DNA of 6,538 nucleotides from an uncultured Clostridium sp. (GCA_900556965.1 USQV01000062.1:1-6538), one strand, 5' to 3'. Counted from the stretch's first letter, positions 1 through 5,529 are shown. Numbers and translations are program-made. The notes: generated by a model not told the origin, from the sequence alone.

Positions 1-231
1 GTAGAGGCCCTCCTGCTCATTGATCATCTTGGAAAGACCCGGAGCGATCGGCTGTACGAGGCAGCACTTTCCGTTCCAGTCTGCTTTTTCATTGGCAAGA
101 TCAAACCAGTAATCAACAAATGCCCGGAGGAAGTTTCCTTCTCCGAACTGGAGCACCTTCTCCGGTGCATTCTTTAAAACAAAACCCTCATATCCGGATT
201 TCTTTAATACTTCATAATTCAGATTTTCCAT
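1..231 (-). CDS. uxaB: Tagaturonate reductase (altronate oxidoreductase), N-terminal part, cut by window edge
   Basis: Only the first 77 codons are present; the gene continues beyond position 1. The enzyme is an NAD-dependent member of the polyol-specific long-chain (mannitol) dehydrogenase family that reduces D-tagaturonate to D-altronate in the cytoplasm, in the galacturonate branch of hexuronate breakdown. The visible residues 27-38, reading LQFGEGNFLRAF, are the family's nucleotide-binding loop in the UxaB form. They are followed by a VD-W-D-NE-D-N pattern, a VQPI strand and a QEGLY segment, all as recalled for E. coli UxaB. Fructuronate reductase (UxuB) carries a different HLGCGAFHRAH-type loop, so UxaB is favoured. 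The start is supported by AGGAAAGGA at 241-249, nine bases upstream. It is the fifth gene of the operon, 94 bp after dctM, so it supplies the metabolic step downstream of uptake. The catalytic region is not visible. Confidence 0.82.
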   Translation of the reverse strand, partial: MENLNYEVLKKSGYEGFVLKNAPEKVLQFGEGNFLRAFVDYWFDLANEKADWNGKCCLVQPIAPGLSKMINEQEGLY

Positions 232-274
232 ATCGATTCATCCTTTCCTGAATTTACTGATTATAGATAAAACT

Positions 275-314
275 TCTGCCAGACAAATTCCGTTTCCGGC
301 ATTCATCTGGCAGA
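275..314 (-). terminator. Stem-loop in the dctM-uxaB gap (weak terminator or attenuator)
   Basis: A perfect 9-bp inverted repeat (TCTGCCAGA at 275-283, TCTGGCAGA at 306-314) lies 11 bases after the dctM stop. The 22-base interior can pair further (286-288 with 301-303, 290-292 with 297-299), giving a long interrupted hairpin. On the minus-strand transcript it is followed by AGUUUUAUCU, a short and broken U tract. It could reduce read-through from the transporter genes into uxaB or act as an RNA stability or processing element. A strong terminator is unlikely because the U run is only four bases. Confidence 0.45.
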
Positions 315-325
315 TACCTGCGCTT

Positions 326-1612
326 TTAATAGAACAGATTTACCAGGAATGTGGTAAACGGCTCAAACCATGTGAGAAGAAGGAGGTTGATGATAAGAAG
401 GATGTAGAACGGAACAGCCTCCTTGATAAACGCTGCTGTCTTACACTTGGTAATTGAGCATGTAACGAACATCAATGTTCCCATTGGCGGTGATAATGCA
501 CCGATCGCATTATTGAAGATATAGATCATTGCGAACTGGATCTCATTGATTCCGTACTGGGCTGCGATCGGAGCCAGAAGCGGAACAAGAATGATCATGG
601 AAGCGTTTCCTTCAATGAACATACCTACAATAAGAAGGAAGATGTTTACAACGATCAGGAAAACAAATTTGCTGTGGATATTGGCAAGCATCCATGCAGT
701 CAGTGTCTGCGGGATCCTTTCCTTTGTAAGGATCCAAGAGAATACGGAAGCTGCGGATACGATCAGCATGATGGAGGCTGTGGAGCACACGGTCTCCTTT
801 AACCCTTGGATCATGTCCTTTATCCGCATTTCCCTATAGATGATACCGAGGAAAGCAGCGTAGAGGATAGCAACTGCACCAGCCTCTGTAGCAGTAAAAA
901 TACCGATACGGATACCGCCGATGATGATGACCGGAAGCATTAACGGAAGGATAGCCGGCTTAAATGCAACCCAGAAACGCTTAAAGGTAAGCTTCTCCTT
1001 GGTGACTACGCCGTAGCCGCGCTTCTTAGAGATGATGCCGACTAAGATCATCATCGTGATACAGAGCAACCCTCCTACACCGAAGCCGGAGATAAACAGC
1101 TTACCGATCGAAACATTCGCGATACATCCGTAAAGGATCATTGCGATTCCCGGCGGAATAAGCGGTGTGATCATAGAAGATGCTGCAGTTACAACACTGG
1201 AAAATTCCAGTGAAAAGCCCTTCTTTGTCATTTCCGGAACCATCATTTTCGATTCCATCGCTGCATCCGCGATATTGGAGCCGGAAAGTCCGCCCATAAC
1301 CGTGGAAAGAAGAACGTTTACCTGAGCCAGTCCGCCCGGAAGGCGTCCTGTAACGACCTCACAGAAATCCATGATCCTCTTGGTAACGCCTGTATAGTTC
1401 ATGAAAATACCGGCGCAGATAAAGAACGGGATCGCCATGAGGGAAATTTTTTCCGTACCGATGATCGCCTGCTGTGCGAATACAACGGAGTTGATGTCCG
1501 GATTCAGCACAAAGTAGACCATGGAGCCGCCGAGAACGGCGATATAAACCGGAACCTTAAGGAAAAGCAGGAGCAGCATAACCATTGCTGCGATCATTAA
1601 TACATCACTCAT
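326..1612 (-). CDS. dctM: TRAP transporter large permease subunit (DctM family)
   Basis: This 428-residue protein of normal family length is the multi-spanning membrane subunit that forms the transport pathway of a tripartite ATP-independent periplasmic (TRAP) transporter, driving solute uptake with an ion gradient. Nearly the whole protein is hydrophobic membrane segments. Two internally related signatures typical of DctM are visible: GGLSGSNIADAAME at 107-120 with TPLIPPG at 149-155 in the first half, and FIEGNA at 332-337 with ALSPPMGT at 372-379 in the second half, matching the two inverted repeats of the fold. The start overlaps the dctQ stop by 8 bp, a sign of translational coupling. 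The substrate cannot be read from this subunit; the neighbouring dehydrogenase and uxaB suggest a sugar acid. The product is intact, with no frameshift. Confidence 0.95.
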   Translation of the reverse strand: MSDVLMIAAMVMLLLLFLKVPVYIAVLGGSMVYFVLNPDINSVVFAQQAIIGTEKISLMAIPFFICAGIFMNYTGVTKRIMDFCEVVTGRLPGGLAQVNVLLSTVMGGLSGSNIADAAMESKMMVPEMTKKGFSLEFSSVVTAASSMITPLIPPGIAMILYGCIANVSIGKLFISGFGVGGLLCITMMILVGIISKKRGYGVVTKEKLTFKRFWVAFKPAILPLMLPVIIIGGIRIGIFTATEAGAVAILYAAFLGIIYREMRIKDMIQGLKETVCSTASIMLIVSAASVFSWILTKERIPQTLTAWMLANIHSKFVFLIVVNIFLLIVGMFIEGNASMIILVPLLAPIAAQYGINEIQFAMIYIFNNAIGALSPPMGTLMFVTCSITKCKTAAFIKEAVPFYILLIINLLLLTWFEPFTTFLVNLFY

Positions 1613-2114
1613 TACTGCTTGCCGCCTCCTTTGCCTCAGATTTTACGCCCTTTACAATGCTGTAGAAATAGCTGATGATCATATCGATATAGGATACGAT
1701 CGCGATTCCATATACAACGGTATAGGGGATCTTTAACATGCTTGTTGAACGTCCGCTCTTAATAAATACCTGAATGAAACCGATACTCTGCTTAAACAGA
1801 TAGCCGATAACGACCACAACGACTATAGAGATCAGCCATTCCATAACCTTCTGCATCTTTGCAGGCATCAGGTCAACGATCATCTCGATCGCTACATGGT
1901 TTCCGGAACGGAACGCCGCTCCGGCTGCCGCAAATACGATCCATACCATACAGGAGGTCTGTACTTCCTCCAGCCATGTGAATGGATTGTTGAAAATATA
2001 GCGCCATACAACGCCAAGGAAAGTAAGGACGATCAGCACAGTCAGGATCACGGAGGCCACCGCGATATCCAGATTGGCAAGGATCGAGATCACTTTATTT
2101 TCTTTTTTCTCCAT
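1605..2114 (-). CDS. dctQ: TRAP transporter small permease subunit (DctQ family)
   Basis: This 169-residue integral membrane protein is the small subunit that packs against DctM in a TRAP transporter. Four hydrophobic segments are visible, near residues 15-36, 51-68, 92-108 and 131-154, the standard DctQ topology. The family landmarks WRYIFNNPFTWLEEV (37-51), FRSGNHVAIEMI (68-79) and a C-terminal LKIPYTVVYG stretch (127-136) are present. The start follows a GAGGAG ribosome site about ten bases upstream. The charged C-terminal tail (from about 155) ends within the dctM start region, so the two permease subunits are probably coupled in translation. The gene is separate from dctM, unlike the fused QM proteins of sialic acid TRAP systems. 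It follows dctP after an 82-base gap carrying a stem-loop. Confidence 0.93.
   Translation of the reverse strand: MEKKENKVISILANLDIAVASVILTVLIVLTFLGVVWRYIFNNPFTWLEEVQTSCMVWIVFAAAGAAFRSGNHVAIEMIVDLMPAKMQKVMEWLISIVVVVVIGYLFKQSIGFIQVFIKSGRSTSMLKIPYTVVYGIAIVSYIDMIISYFYSIVKGVKSEAKEAASSNE
1625..1630 (-). promoter_or_regulatory. Ribosome binding site of dctM inside the dctQ coding region
   Basis: A full AGGAGG lies on the minus strand within the last codons of dctQ. It is 12 bases upstream of the dctM ATG, longer than the usual 6-9. With the 8-bp gene overlap, this suggests that ribosomes ending dctQ help start dctM, keeping the two permease subunits in balance. Confidence 0.6.
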
Positions 2115-2144
2115 GCGATTACTCCTCTTTTTTTTACGAAAAGA

Positions 2145-2178
2145 ATCGGGCCCGGGACTTTTATGCCACGGGCCCGAT
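2145..2178 (-). terminator. GC-rich stem-loop between dctP and dctQ (partial terminator or mRNA-stabilising hairpin)
   Basis: A perfect 10-bp inverted repeat (ATCGGGCCCG at 2145-2154, CGGGCCCGAT at 2169-2178) encloses a 14-base loop. It begins 18 bases after the dctP stop. The minus-strand transcript continues UUCUUUUCG, which is U-rich but interrupted. Hairpins in this position commonly allow more binding protein than permease to be made, by partial termination or by protecting the upstream mRNA from 3' decay. Either role fits a TRAP system; the sequence does not choose between them. Confidence 0.6.
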
Positions 2179-2196
2179 CAGGGGTTTTGTTTCAGA

Positions 2197-3312
2197 TTAG
2201 TTGGCGCCCATAGCCTTTCTTACTGTGTCATAGAGACCAGGTGTCCACTGCGGGAACATATCATAGAACGGTTTGGATTTCTCTTTGAAGCCTTCGAGTA
2301 CTTCCTCAGACGGATCAACAACAGTTACGCCTTCTGCTTTCATCTTCTCAAGGTAATCTGCTTCTGCAGCCTGCTGAACTTCGTTGTTATATTCGCCGGC
2401 CTCGTTTGCTGTCTCTACCAGCCAGTTCTGCTGCTCCTCGGTAAGGCTGTTGAACCAGTCAGCAGATACAACCCATGTTGTAAAGTTCTTAACATGTCCG
2501 TCAAGAATTAAATACTTGGCAACCTCATGAAGCTTTCTGCCGTAGAGAGTTGCAAGGGGGTTCTCAGCACCGTCGATGGTCTTTGTCTGAAGTGCCTGAT
2601 AAACATCACCGAGAGCCATACCTGTGGAGGTAGCGCCTAATACATCGAAGCCCTTGGACTGGATCTCATTGGAAGGAACACGGATCTTTAAGCCCTTTAA
2701 GTCATCTACGGTATTAACCGGAACGGTTGTAAGAGTATGTCTCTCACCGTAGATCCAGTTGGAGGAAATGATCTTTAAGCCCTTCTCCTCAAGCTTATCG
2801 CACTGCTCCTTGTACCAGTCAGACTCGATCAGAGTCCAGCACTGATCCCAGTTATCGAAAAGGAACGGTCCGAATACGATACCGAAATCCGGTACACCGT
2901 AATCAGCGTAGAAAGCACCATCTGCCAGTGTGCAGACATTCTCGCCAAGAAGCATGGAGTCGATCAGGGAGGACTTGTCACCTAACTGAGAGTCCGGATA
3001 AACCTCGATAGCCATTGTGCCGCCGGATTTCTCCTTGATGATCTCCTGAGCCTTTGTCCAGCCCTGTCCAACCGGCTCAGTAACAGAGTTCTCGAAAGCA
3101 ACCTGAAGAACTACATCGGCATCTGCTGTATCTGCTGCGGCTGCTGTTGTGTCTGCTGCAGCTGCTGCTGTTGTATCTGCTGCTGCGGCTGCTGTTGTCT
3201 CTGCTGCAGCTGCTGTAGTTGTGTTAGCTGTATCGTTTCCGCCACATGCGGTAAGGCTTGTTGCTGCCATAGCTCCTGCAAGAGTTAAGGCCATAACCTT
3301 TCTTAACTTCAT
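2197..3312 (-). CDS. dctP: TRAP transporter solute-binding lipoprotein (DctP family)
   Basis: This 371-residue protein is the extracytoplasmic receptor of the TRAP system. Residues 1-22 form a lipoprotein signal peptide with positive residues K2, R4 and K5, a hydrophobic core and lipobox LTAC ending at Cys23, the predicted lipid anchor. Residues 31-66 are a low-complexity Ala/Thr/Asp linker, and the folded domain runs from about 67. DctP-type features include YPDSQLGD (105-112), the LKGLKIRVP strand (205-213) whose Arg211 corresponds to the family's carboxylate-binding arginine, and DGAENP (247-252). The conserved arginine implies an acidic substrate, consistent with a hexonate or hexuronate. 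GGAGGG lies seven bases before the start. The gene follows the dehydrogenase by 99 bases and precedes dctQ. The substrate is inferred from context only. Confidence 0.95.
   Translation of the reverse strand: MKLRKVMALTLAGAMAATSLTACGGNDTANTTTAAAAETTAAAAADTTAAAAADTTAAAADTADADVVLQVAFENSVTEPVGQGWTKAQEIIKEKSGGTMAIEVYPDSQLGDKSSLIDSMLLGENVCTLADGAFYADYGVPDFGIVFGPFLFDNWDQCWTLIESDWYKEQCDKLEEKGLKIISSNWIYGERHTLTTVPVNTVDDLKGLKIRVPSNEIQSKGFDVLGATSTGMALGDVYQALQTKTIDGAENPLATLYGRKLHEVAKYLILDGHVKNFTTWVVSADWFNSLTEEQQNWLVETANEAGEYNNEVQQAAEADYLEKMKAEGVTVVDPSEEVLEGFKEKSKPFYDMFPQWTPGLYDTVRKAMGAN
3115..3222 (-). repeat. Repeat encoding the Ala/Thr/Asp linker of DctP
   Basis: About 36 codons are built from imperfect copies of an eight-codon (24-bp) unit encoding roughly TTAAAAAD, with one seven-codon copy and an opening TTTAAAAE copy. 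The DNA is dominated by GCT/GCA/GCC-type alanine codons, seen as gctgctg on the plus strand. The repeat lies just after lipidated Cys23 and probably acts as a flexible tether lifting the binding domain through the cell wall. Such units can change copy number by slippage; all copies here stay in frame. Confidence 0.85.
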
Positions 3313-3352
3313 AATTTTACCCTCCGTTTAAAAACGTTTGTTTATAGTGCAA

Positions 3353-3377
3353 CAGCAGCTGATCCCCGTCAGTGCTG
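3353..3377 (-). other. Stem-loop in the dehydrogenase-dctP gap
   Basis: CAGCAGCTGA at 3353-3362 pairs with TCAGTGCTG at 3369-3377, forming nine base pairs with one bulged base and a six-base loop. On the minus-strand transcript it falls between the dehydrogenase stop and the dctP ribosome site. No U tract follows, so it is not a normal intrinsic terminator. It is more likely a processing or stability element, or chance structure. Confidence 0.4.
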
Positions 3378-3382
3378 GATTG

Positions 3383-3410
3383 CTTTATGGTTTTTGGTTT
3401 CTGGTTTCTG
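3383..3410. repeat. Four degenerate 7-bp tandem repeats after the dehydrogenase gene
   Basis: On the plus strand the heptamer GTTTCTG occurs twice head to tail (3397-3403, 3404-3410), preceded by GTTTTTG (3390-3396) and a weaker fourth unit, CTTTATG (3383-3389). The block begins one base beyond the dehydrogenase stop. The cause may be polymerase slippage in an untranslated spacer; no function is evident. Confidence 0.5.
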
Positions 3411-3411
3411 A

Positions 3412-4446
3412 TTACTTGCTGATGTTGGAAAAATCAAAGACTACCTTTAACATATTTCCCGGATTGTGGGCAAAGTCATCAAAGGCTTTTGCTGCCTCAT
3501 CGAAGGGATATACGTTTGTAATGATCTTATCAAGAGGTGCCTTTTTGGCATTCACGATATCGATCAGCTCAAGGAAATCCTTCTTTAAAGAGTTTCTGGA
3601 GCCATATACATTTAATTCCTTCTTCTGGATCAGGGTGAAGTTGAAGTCCAGATTCTTCTTTCCTACGCCGATCAGTACCATGCGTCCGCCGAAGCAGCAG
3701 GCATCGATACAATTCTGGAAGGTGGAAGGAAGTCCGACTGCCTCGATCGTTACATCAAAGCCATTTCCGTTGGTGATCTCGGCTACACCCTTGTCAAAGG
3801 CCTCCGGAGAATCGTTGAGGATCGTTCCGTCGATGCCAAATTCCTTAGCCATCTCAAGCTTTCCGGCTGCAACATCCGCTACATAAACGGTTGCGCCCTT
3901 TGCCTTTGCTGCGATGGCAGCCAGAACACCGATGGTACCGGCTCCGACTACAAGAACCTTATCTCCCTCTTTTACATTGGCACGGCTTACACCGTGGTAG
4001 CTGATGCAGAAGGGCTCGATGGCAGCCAGTGTCTTTGCGTCCATTCCCTTGCCGTCATAGACTCTTTCGATCGGCATTGTGATATATTCCTGGAATGCAC
4101 CGTCTCTCTGACAGCCCATTGTCTGGTTGTCCATACATGCGTTTACGGTTCCGTGCTCGCAGGAGTAGCAGTGTCCGCAGTTAAAATACGGGTTGCAGGT
4201 CACGATCATACCGGGCTTGATGCCATAAGCATTGTTTTCATCTGCTTCAATGACCTCAGCGGAAAACTCATGTCCCGGGATTCTCGGATACTCGAAGTAA
4301 GCAAAGGTTCCGCGATAGGAGCCAAGGTCACTTCCGCAGATTCCGCCGTAAAGAAGCTTTAATAATACTTCGCCTTCTTTTCTTACCGGCATTGCCACAT
4401 CCTTGATCTCAACCTCTCCGGGAGCGTTGATATACATTGCCTTCAT
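3412..4446 (-). CDS. Zinc-dependent medium-chain dehydrogenase, sorbitol-DH-like; candidate L-galactonate (hexonate) 5-dehydrogenase
   Basis: This 344-residue cytoplasmic enzyme belongs to the MDR alcohol/polyol dehydrogenases. Catalytic zinc ligands are seen as Cys37 (GGICGSD), His59-Glu60 (PGHE) and probably Glu144 (IEPF). The structural-zinc cysteines are Cys90, Cys93, Cys96 and Cys104. The Rossmann loop GAGTIG is at 168-173, and Asp191 at the end of the next strand points to NAD rather than NADP. Recalled similarity to E. coli LgoD (L-galactonate to D-tagaturonate) includes the IEPF-IS-H segment and a KKE---GSRN motif near 265-280. With uxaB in the same operon, tagaturonate is an attractive product. 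L-gulonate, L-idonate or another polyol or sugar acid cannot be excluded. It is first in the operon, with AGGAGG eight bases before the start and a consensus promoter upstream. Confidence 0.88.
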   Translation of the reverse strand: MKAMYINAPGEVEIKDVAMPVRKEGEVLLKLLYGGICGSDLGSYRGTFAYFEYPRIPGHEFSAEVIEADENNAYGIKPGMIVTCNPYFNCGHCYSCEHGTVNACMDNQTMGCQRDGAFQEYITMPIERVYDGKGMDAKTLAAIEPFCISYHGVSRANVKEGDKVLVVGAGTIGVLAAIAAKAKGATVYVADVAAGKLEMAKEFGIDGTILNDSPEAFDKGVAEITNGNGFDVTIEAVGLPSTFQNCIDACCFGGRMVLIGVGKKNLDFNFTLIQKKELNVYGSRNSLKKDFLELIDIVNAKKAPLDKIITNVYPFDEAAKAFDDFAHNPGNMLKVVFDFSNISK

Positions 4447-4523
4447 ACCATATTCCTCCTAATTTATATTGGTTCGTAAATATATCGGATCTTTGTTCGA
4501 CTTGTATTTATTTTGTATTTGTT

Positions 4524-4535
4524 GTTGTATACATC
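4524..4535. promoter_or_regulatory. Candidate GntR operator O1 at the operon start site
   Basis: GTTGTATACATC differs at one position from the perfect palindrome GTTGTATACAAC, and its core TGTATACA (4526-4533) is exactly symmetric. It begins two bases downstream of the operon -10 and covers the predicted transcription start near 4531. Binding there would block the polymerase. The GT-centre-AC shape is usual for FadR/FCD-type GntR regulators. Assignment to the adjacent repressor is inferred. Confidence 0.65.
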
Positions 4536-4537
4536 AG

Positions 4538-4566
4538 ATTATAAGGTCTGTTCCCAAATATGTCAA
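4538..4566 (-). promoter_or_regulatory. Sigma-A promoter of the dehydrogenase-TRAP-uxaB operon
   Basis: On the minus strand, TTGACA (4566-4561) and TATAAT (4543-4538) are separated by exactly 17 bases, a perfect consensus match at both hexamers. The predicted start is near 4531, inside operator O1. A promoter this strong probably needs repression, which fits the divergent GntR gene. Confidence 0.85.
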
Positions 4567-4675
4567 TATTCTACAGGCTTATTTCTTTTGTTTTGTATGA
4601 TTTACCAAATATTATATGTTGTTTTTGTGCATTTCGCCGACTTTCCCCTCCAAACGCTTTTTATGCTTTGGAATA

Positions 4676-4704
4676 TTGAATTTCCTTTCCGGCTGTGTTA
4701 CAAT
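4676..4704 (+). promoter_or_regulatory. Sigma-A promoter of gntR, extended -10 type
   Basis: TTGAAT (4676-4681) and TACAAT (4699-4704) are separated by 17 bases, with a TG at 4696-4697 giving an extended -10. The predicted start is near 4711, inside operator O2. It is weaker than the operon promoter at the -35, as expected for a regulator. Confidence 0.72.
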
Positions 4705-4708
4705 ACTC

Positions 4709-4720
4709 GTTATATACAAC
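4709..4720. promoter_or_regulatory. Candidate GntR operator O2 at the gntR start site
   Basis: GTTATATACAAC differs at one position from GTTGTATACAAC, the palindrome also approximated by O1. It starts four bases after the gntR -10 and covers the predicted start, almost the same placement as O1 relative to its promoter. This suggests autorepression. Confidence 0.62.
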
Positions 4721-4732
4721 AGGCTCTGATCC

Positions 4733-4739
4733 GGGAGGG
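4733..4739 (+). promoter_or_regulatory. Ribosome binding site that fixes the gntR start
   Basis: GGGAGGG lies nine bases before the ATG at 4749. The reading frame is open further upstream to a GTG at 4695, but that codon lies inside the promoter and has no ribosome site. The ATG at 4749 is therefore the start. Confidence 0.85.
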
Positions 4740-4748
4740 AAAATAGAT

Positions 4749-5423
4749 ATGCCAAAGACCAATTTAAAAACAAAGGCCTACAACGAAATCCGGCACAGAA
4801 TCGTCACCTGCGAATACGCACCGGGAACATTCCTTAATGAAGAAATGCTCACATCTTCTCTGGGCTTAAGCCGGACGCCGATCCGGGATGCCTTAAGCCG
4901 CCTTGAACAGGAACGACTGATCGAGATTATGCCCAAGCGCGGCATCACCGTTACCCCACTGACGGTAAACGATATCAATATGCTTTTTGAAGTCCGTGCC
5001 ATGTATGAGCCCTACGTTCTGCTCCACTATGGCTCCATGCTTCCCATGGACCGCCTGAACCAGTTTTATAAGATCTTTTCTAGCAATGATTCCGACAGCG
5101 AATGCTTCCGGGATAATGATTATTTCTATGAGCTGGATACCGATTTTCATCAGATCATTATAAACTCCTGCCCCAATATATATATAAGGAACAATTACAA
5201 TCTGATCCGAACCCAGGCCGAGCGCTTCCGCCACATGACCGGAAACGTTTCCAACAACCGTCTGGAGGACACCTTCAAAGAACACCTCGCCATTATCCGC
5301 CCCTGCCTCCAGGGAAACTGGACGGAAGCCGCCGACCAAATGCTCTATCATCTTGAGGAATCAAAAAAATCCACCTTCCGTCTGGTATTCAAGGGAATGG
5401 AGCACGGAACGCTGAGTCTTTGA
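4749..5423 (+). CDS. GntR-family transcriptional regulator with FCD (FadR C-terminal) effector domain
   Basis: This 224-residue DNA-binding protein probably represses the divergent sugar-acid operon and itself. Residues 4-70 form the winged helix-turn-helix: EEMLTSSLGLSRTPIRDALS at 31-50 is the classic recognition region, followed by RLEQERL and the wing PKRGITV (62-68). From about 75 the helical FCD domain begins with LFEVRAMYEP. Its likely metal or ligand residues are Asp130, His134 (LDTDFH), His179 (KEHL) and His201 (YHLEES), the usual Asp/His set of FCD proteins, which often bind carboxylate effectors through a metal. The inducer is plausibly the transported hexonate or a keto-uronate intermediate (inference). 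The gene runs convergently toward dusB and ends at a strong terminator. It is not the LacI-type UxuR/KdgR arrangement. Confidence 0.92.
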   Translation: MPKTNLKTKAYNEIRHRIVTCEYAPGTFLNEEMLTSSLGLSRTPIRDALSRLEQERLIEIMPKRGITVTPLTVNDINMLFEVRAMYEPYVLLHYGSMLPMDRLNQFYKIFSSNDSDSECFRDNDYFYELDTDFHQIIINSCPNIYIRNNYNLIRTQAERFRHMTGNVSNNRLEDTFKEHLAIIRPCLQGNWTEAADQMLYHLEESKKSTFRLVFKGMEHGTLSL

Positions 5424-5442
5424 TCCCCAAATTGTCAATGCG

Positions 5443-5504
5443 AAAAGGCCGCCGCCTCGCCTGATCCTCTTAAATCAAGATCAGCCGAAGCGGCAGCCTT
5501 TTTT
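5443..5504. terminator. Bidirectional intrinsic terminator between gntR and dusB
   Basis: A long interrupted hairpin pairs AAAAGGC (5443-5449) with GCCTTTT (5496-5502), GCCGC (5451-5455) with GCGGC (5490-5494), and CTGATC (5461-5466) with GATCAG (5479-5484), around a 12-base loop. On the plus strand it ends in six Ts (5499-5504), terminating gntR. On the minus strand it ends in four Ts, serving dusB, whose stop lies 25 bases away. Confidence 0.88.
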
Positions 5505-5529
5505 GCTGTTCTGTAATTATCGTTCTTCT

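Larger units (their letters stand above)
4447..4748. promoter_or_regulatory. Divergent control region between the dehydrogenase operon and gntR
   Basis: These 302 non-coding, AT-rich bases hold two outward-facing sigma-A promoters, two matching operator-like palindromes 185 bp apart centre to centre, and the ribosome sites of both flanking genes (AGGAGG at 4455-4460 on the minus strand, GGGAGGG at 4733-4739 on the plus strand). There is also an inverted repeat at 4650-4671 just upstream of the gntR -35. The predicted leader of the dehydrogenase mRNA is about 85 bases, and that of gntR about 38. I see no riboswitch or transcription attenuator. Confidence 0.8.

Noticed and set aside
1707..1718. 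A TATACAAC stretch inside dctQ resembling the operator
   Set aside because: Only 8 of 12 positions match GTTGTATACAAC and one half is lost. It is within coding sequence away from any promoter, so chance is the best explanation.
3149..3331. Plus-strand open frame rich in Ala/Val opposite the dctP linker
   Set aside because: It is the antisense shadow of the repeat encoding the DctP linker and has no support as a gene.
3325..3340. A possible CcpA cre site near the dctP ribosome site (AAACGTTT palindrome)
   Set aside because: Only the central ACGT-type core fits. The flanking TG and CA positions of the cre consensus are missing on both strands.
4513..4746. A 77-codon open frame across the divergent control region on the plus strand
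   Set aside because: It begins at a TTG with no ribosome site and overlaps both promoters and both operators. It ends inside the gntR leader. The hydrophobic composition follows from T-rich DNA.
4695..4748. An 18-residue N-terminal extension of the GntR protein
   Set aside because: The GTG lies within the extended -10 element and the frame runs through the start site. The ATG at 4749 has a good ribosome site and matches where GntR proteins usually begin.
4893..5351. A 152-codon minus-strand open frame opposite gntR
   Set aside because: It lies wholly antisense to a well-supported GntR/FCD gene, shows no recognisable domain and lacks a ribosome site of note.
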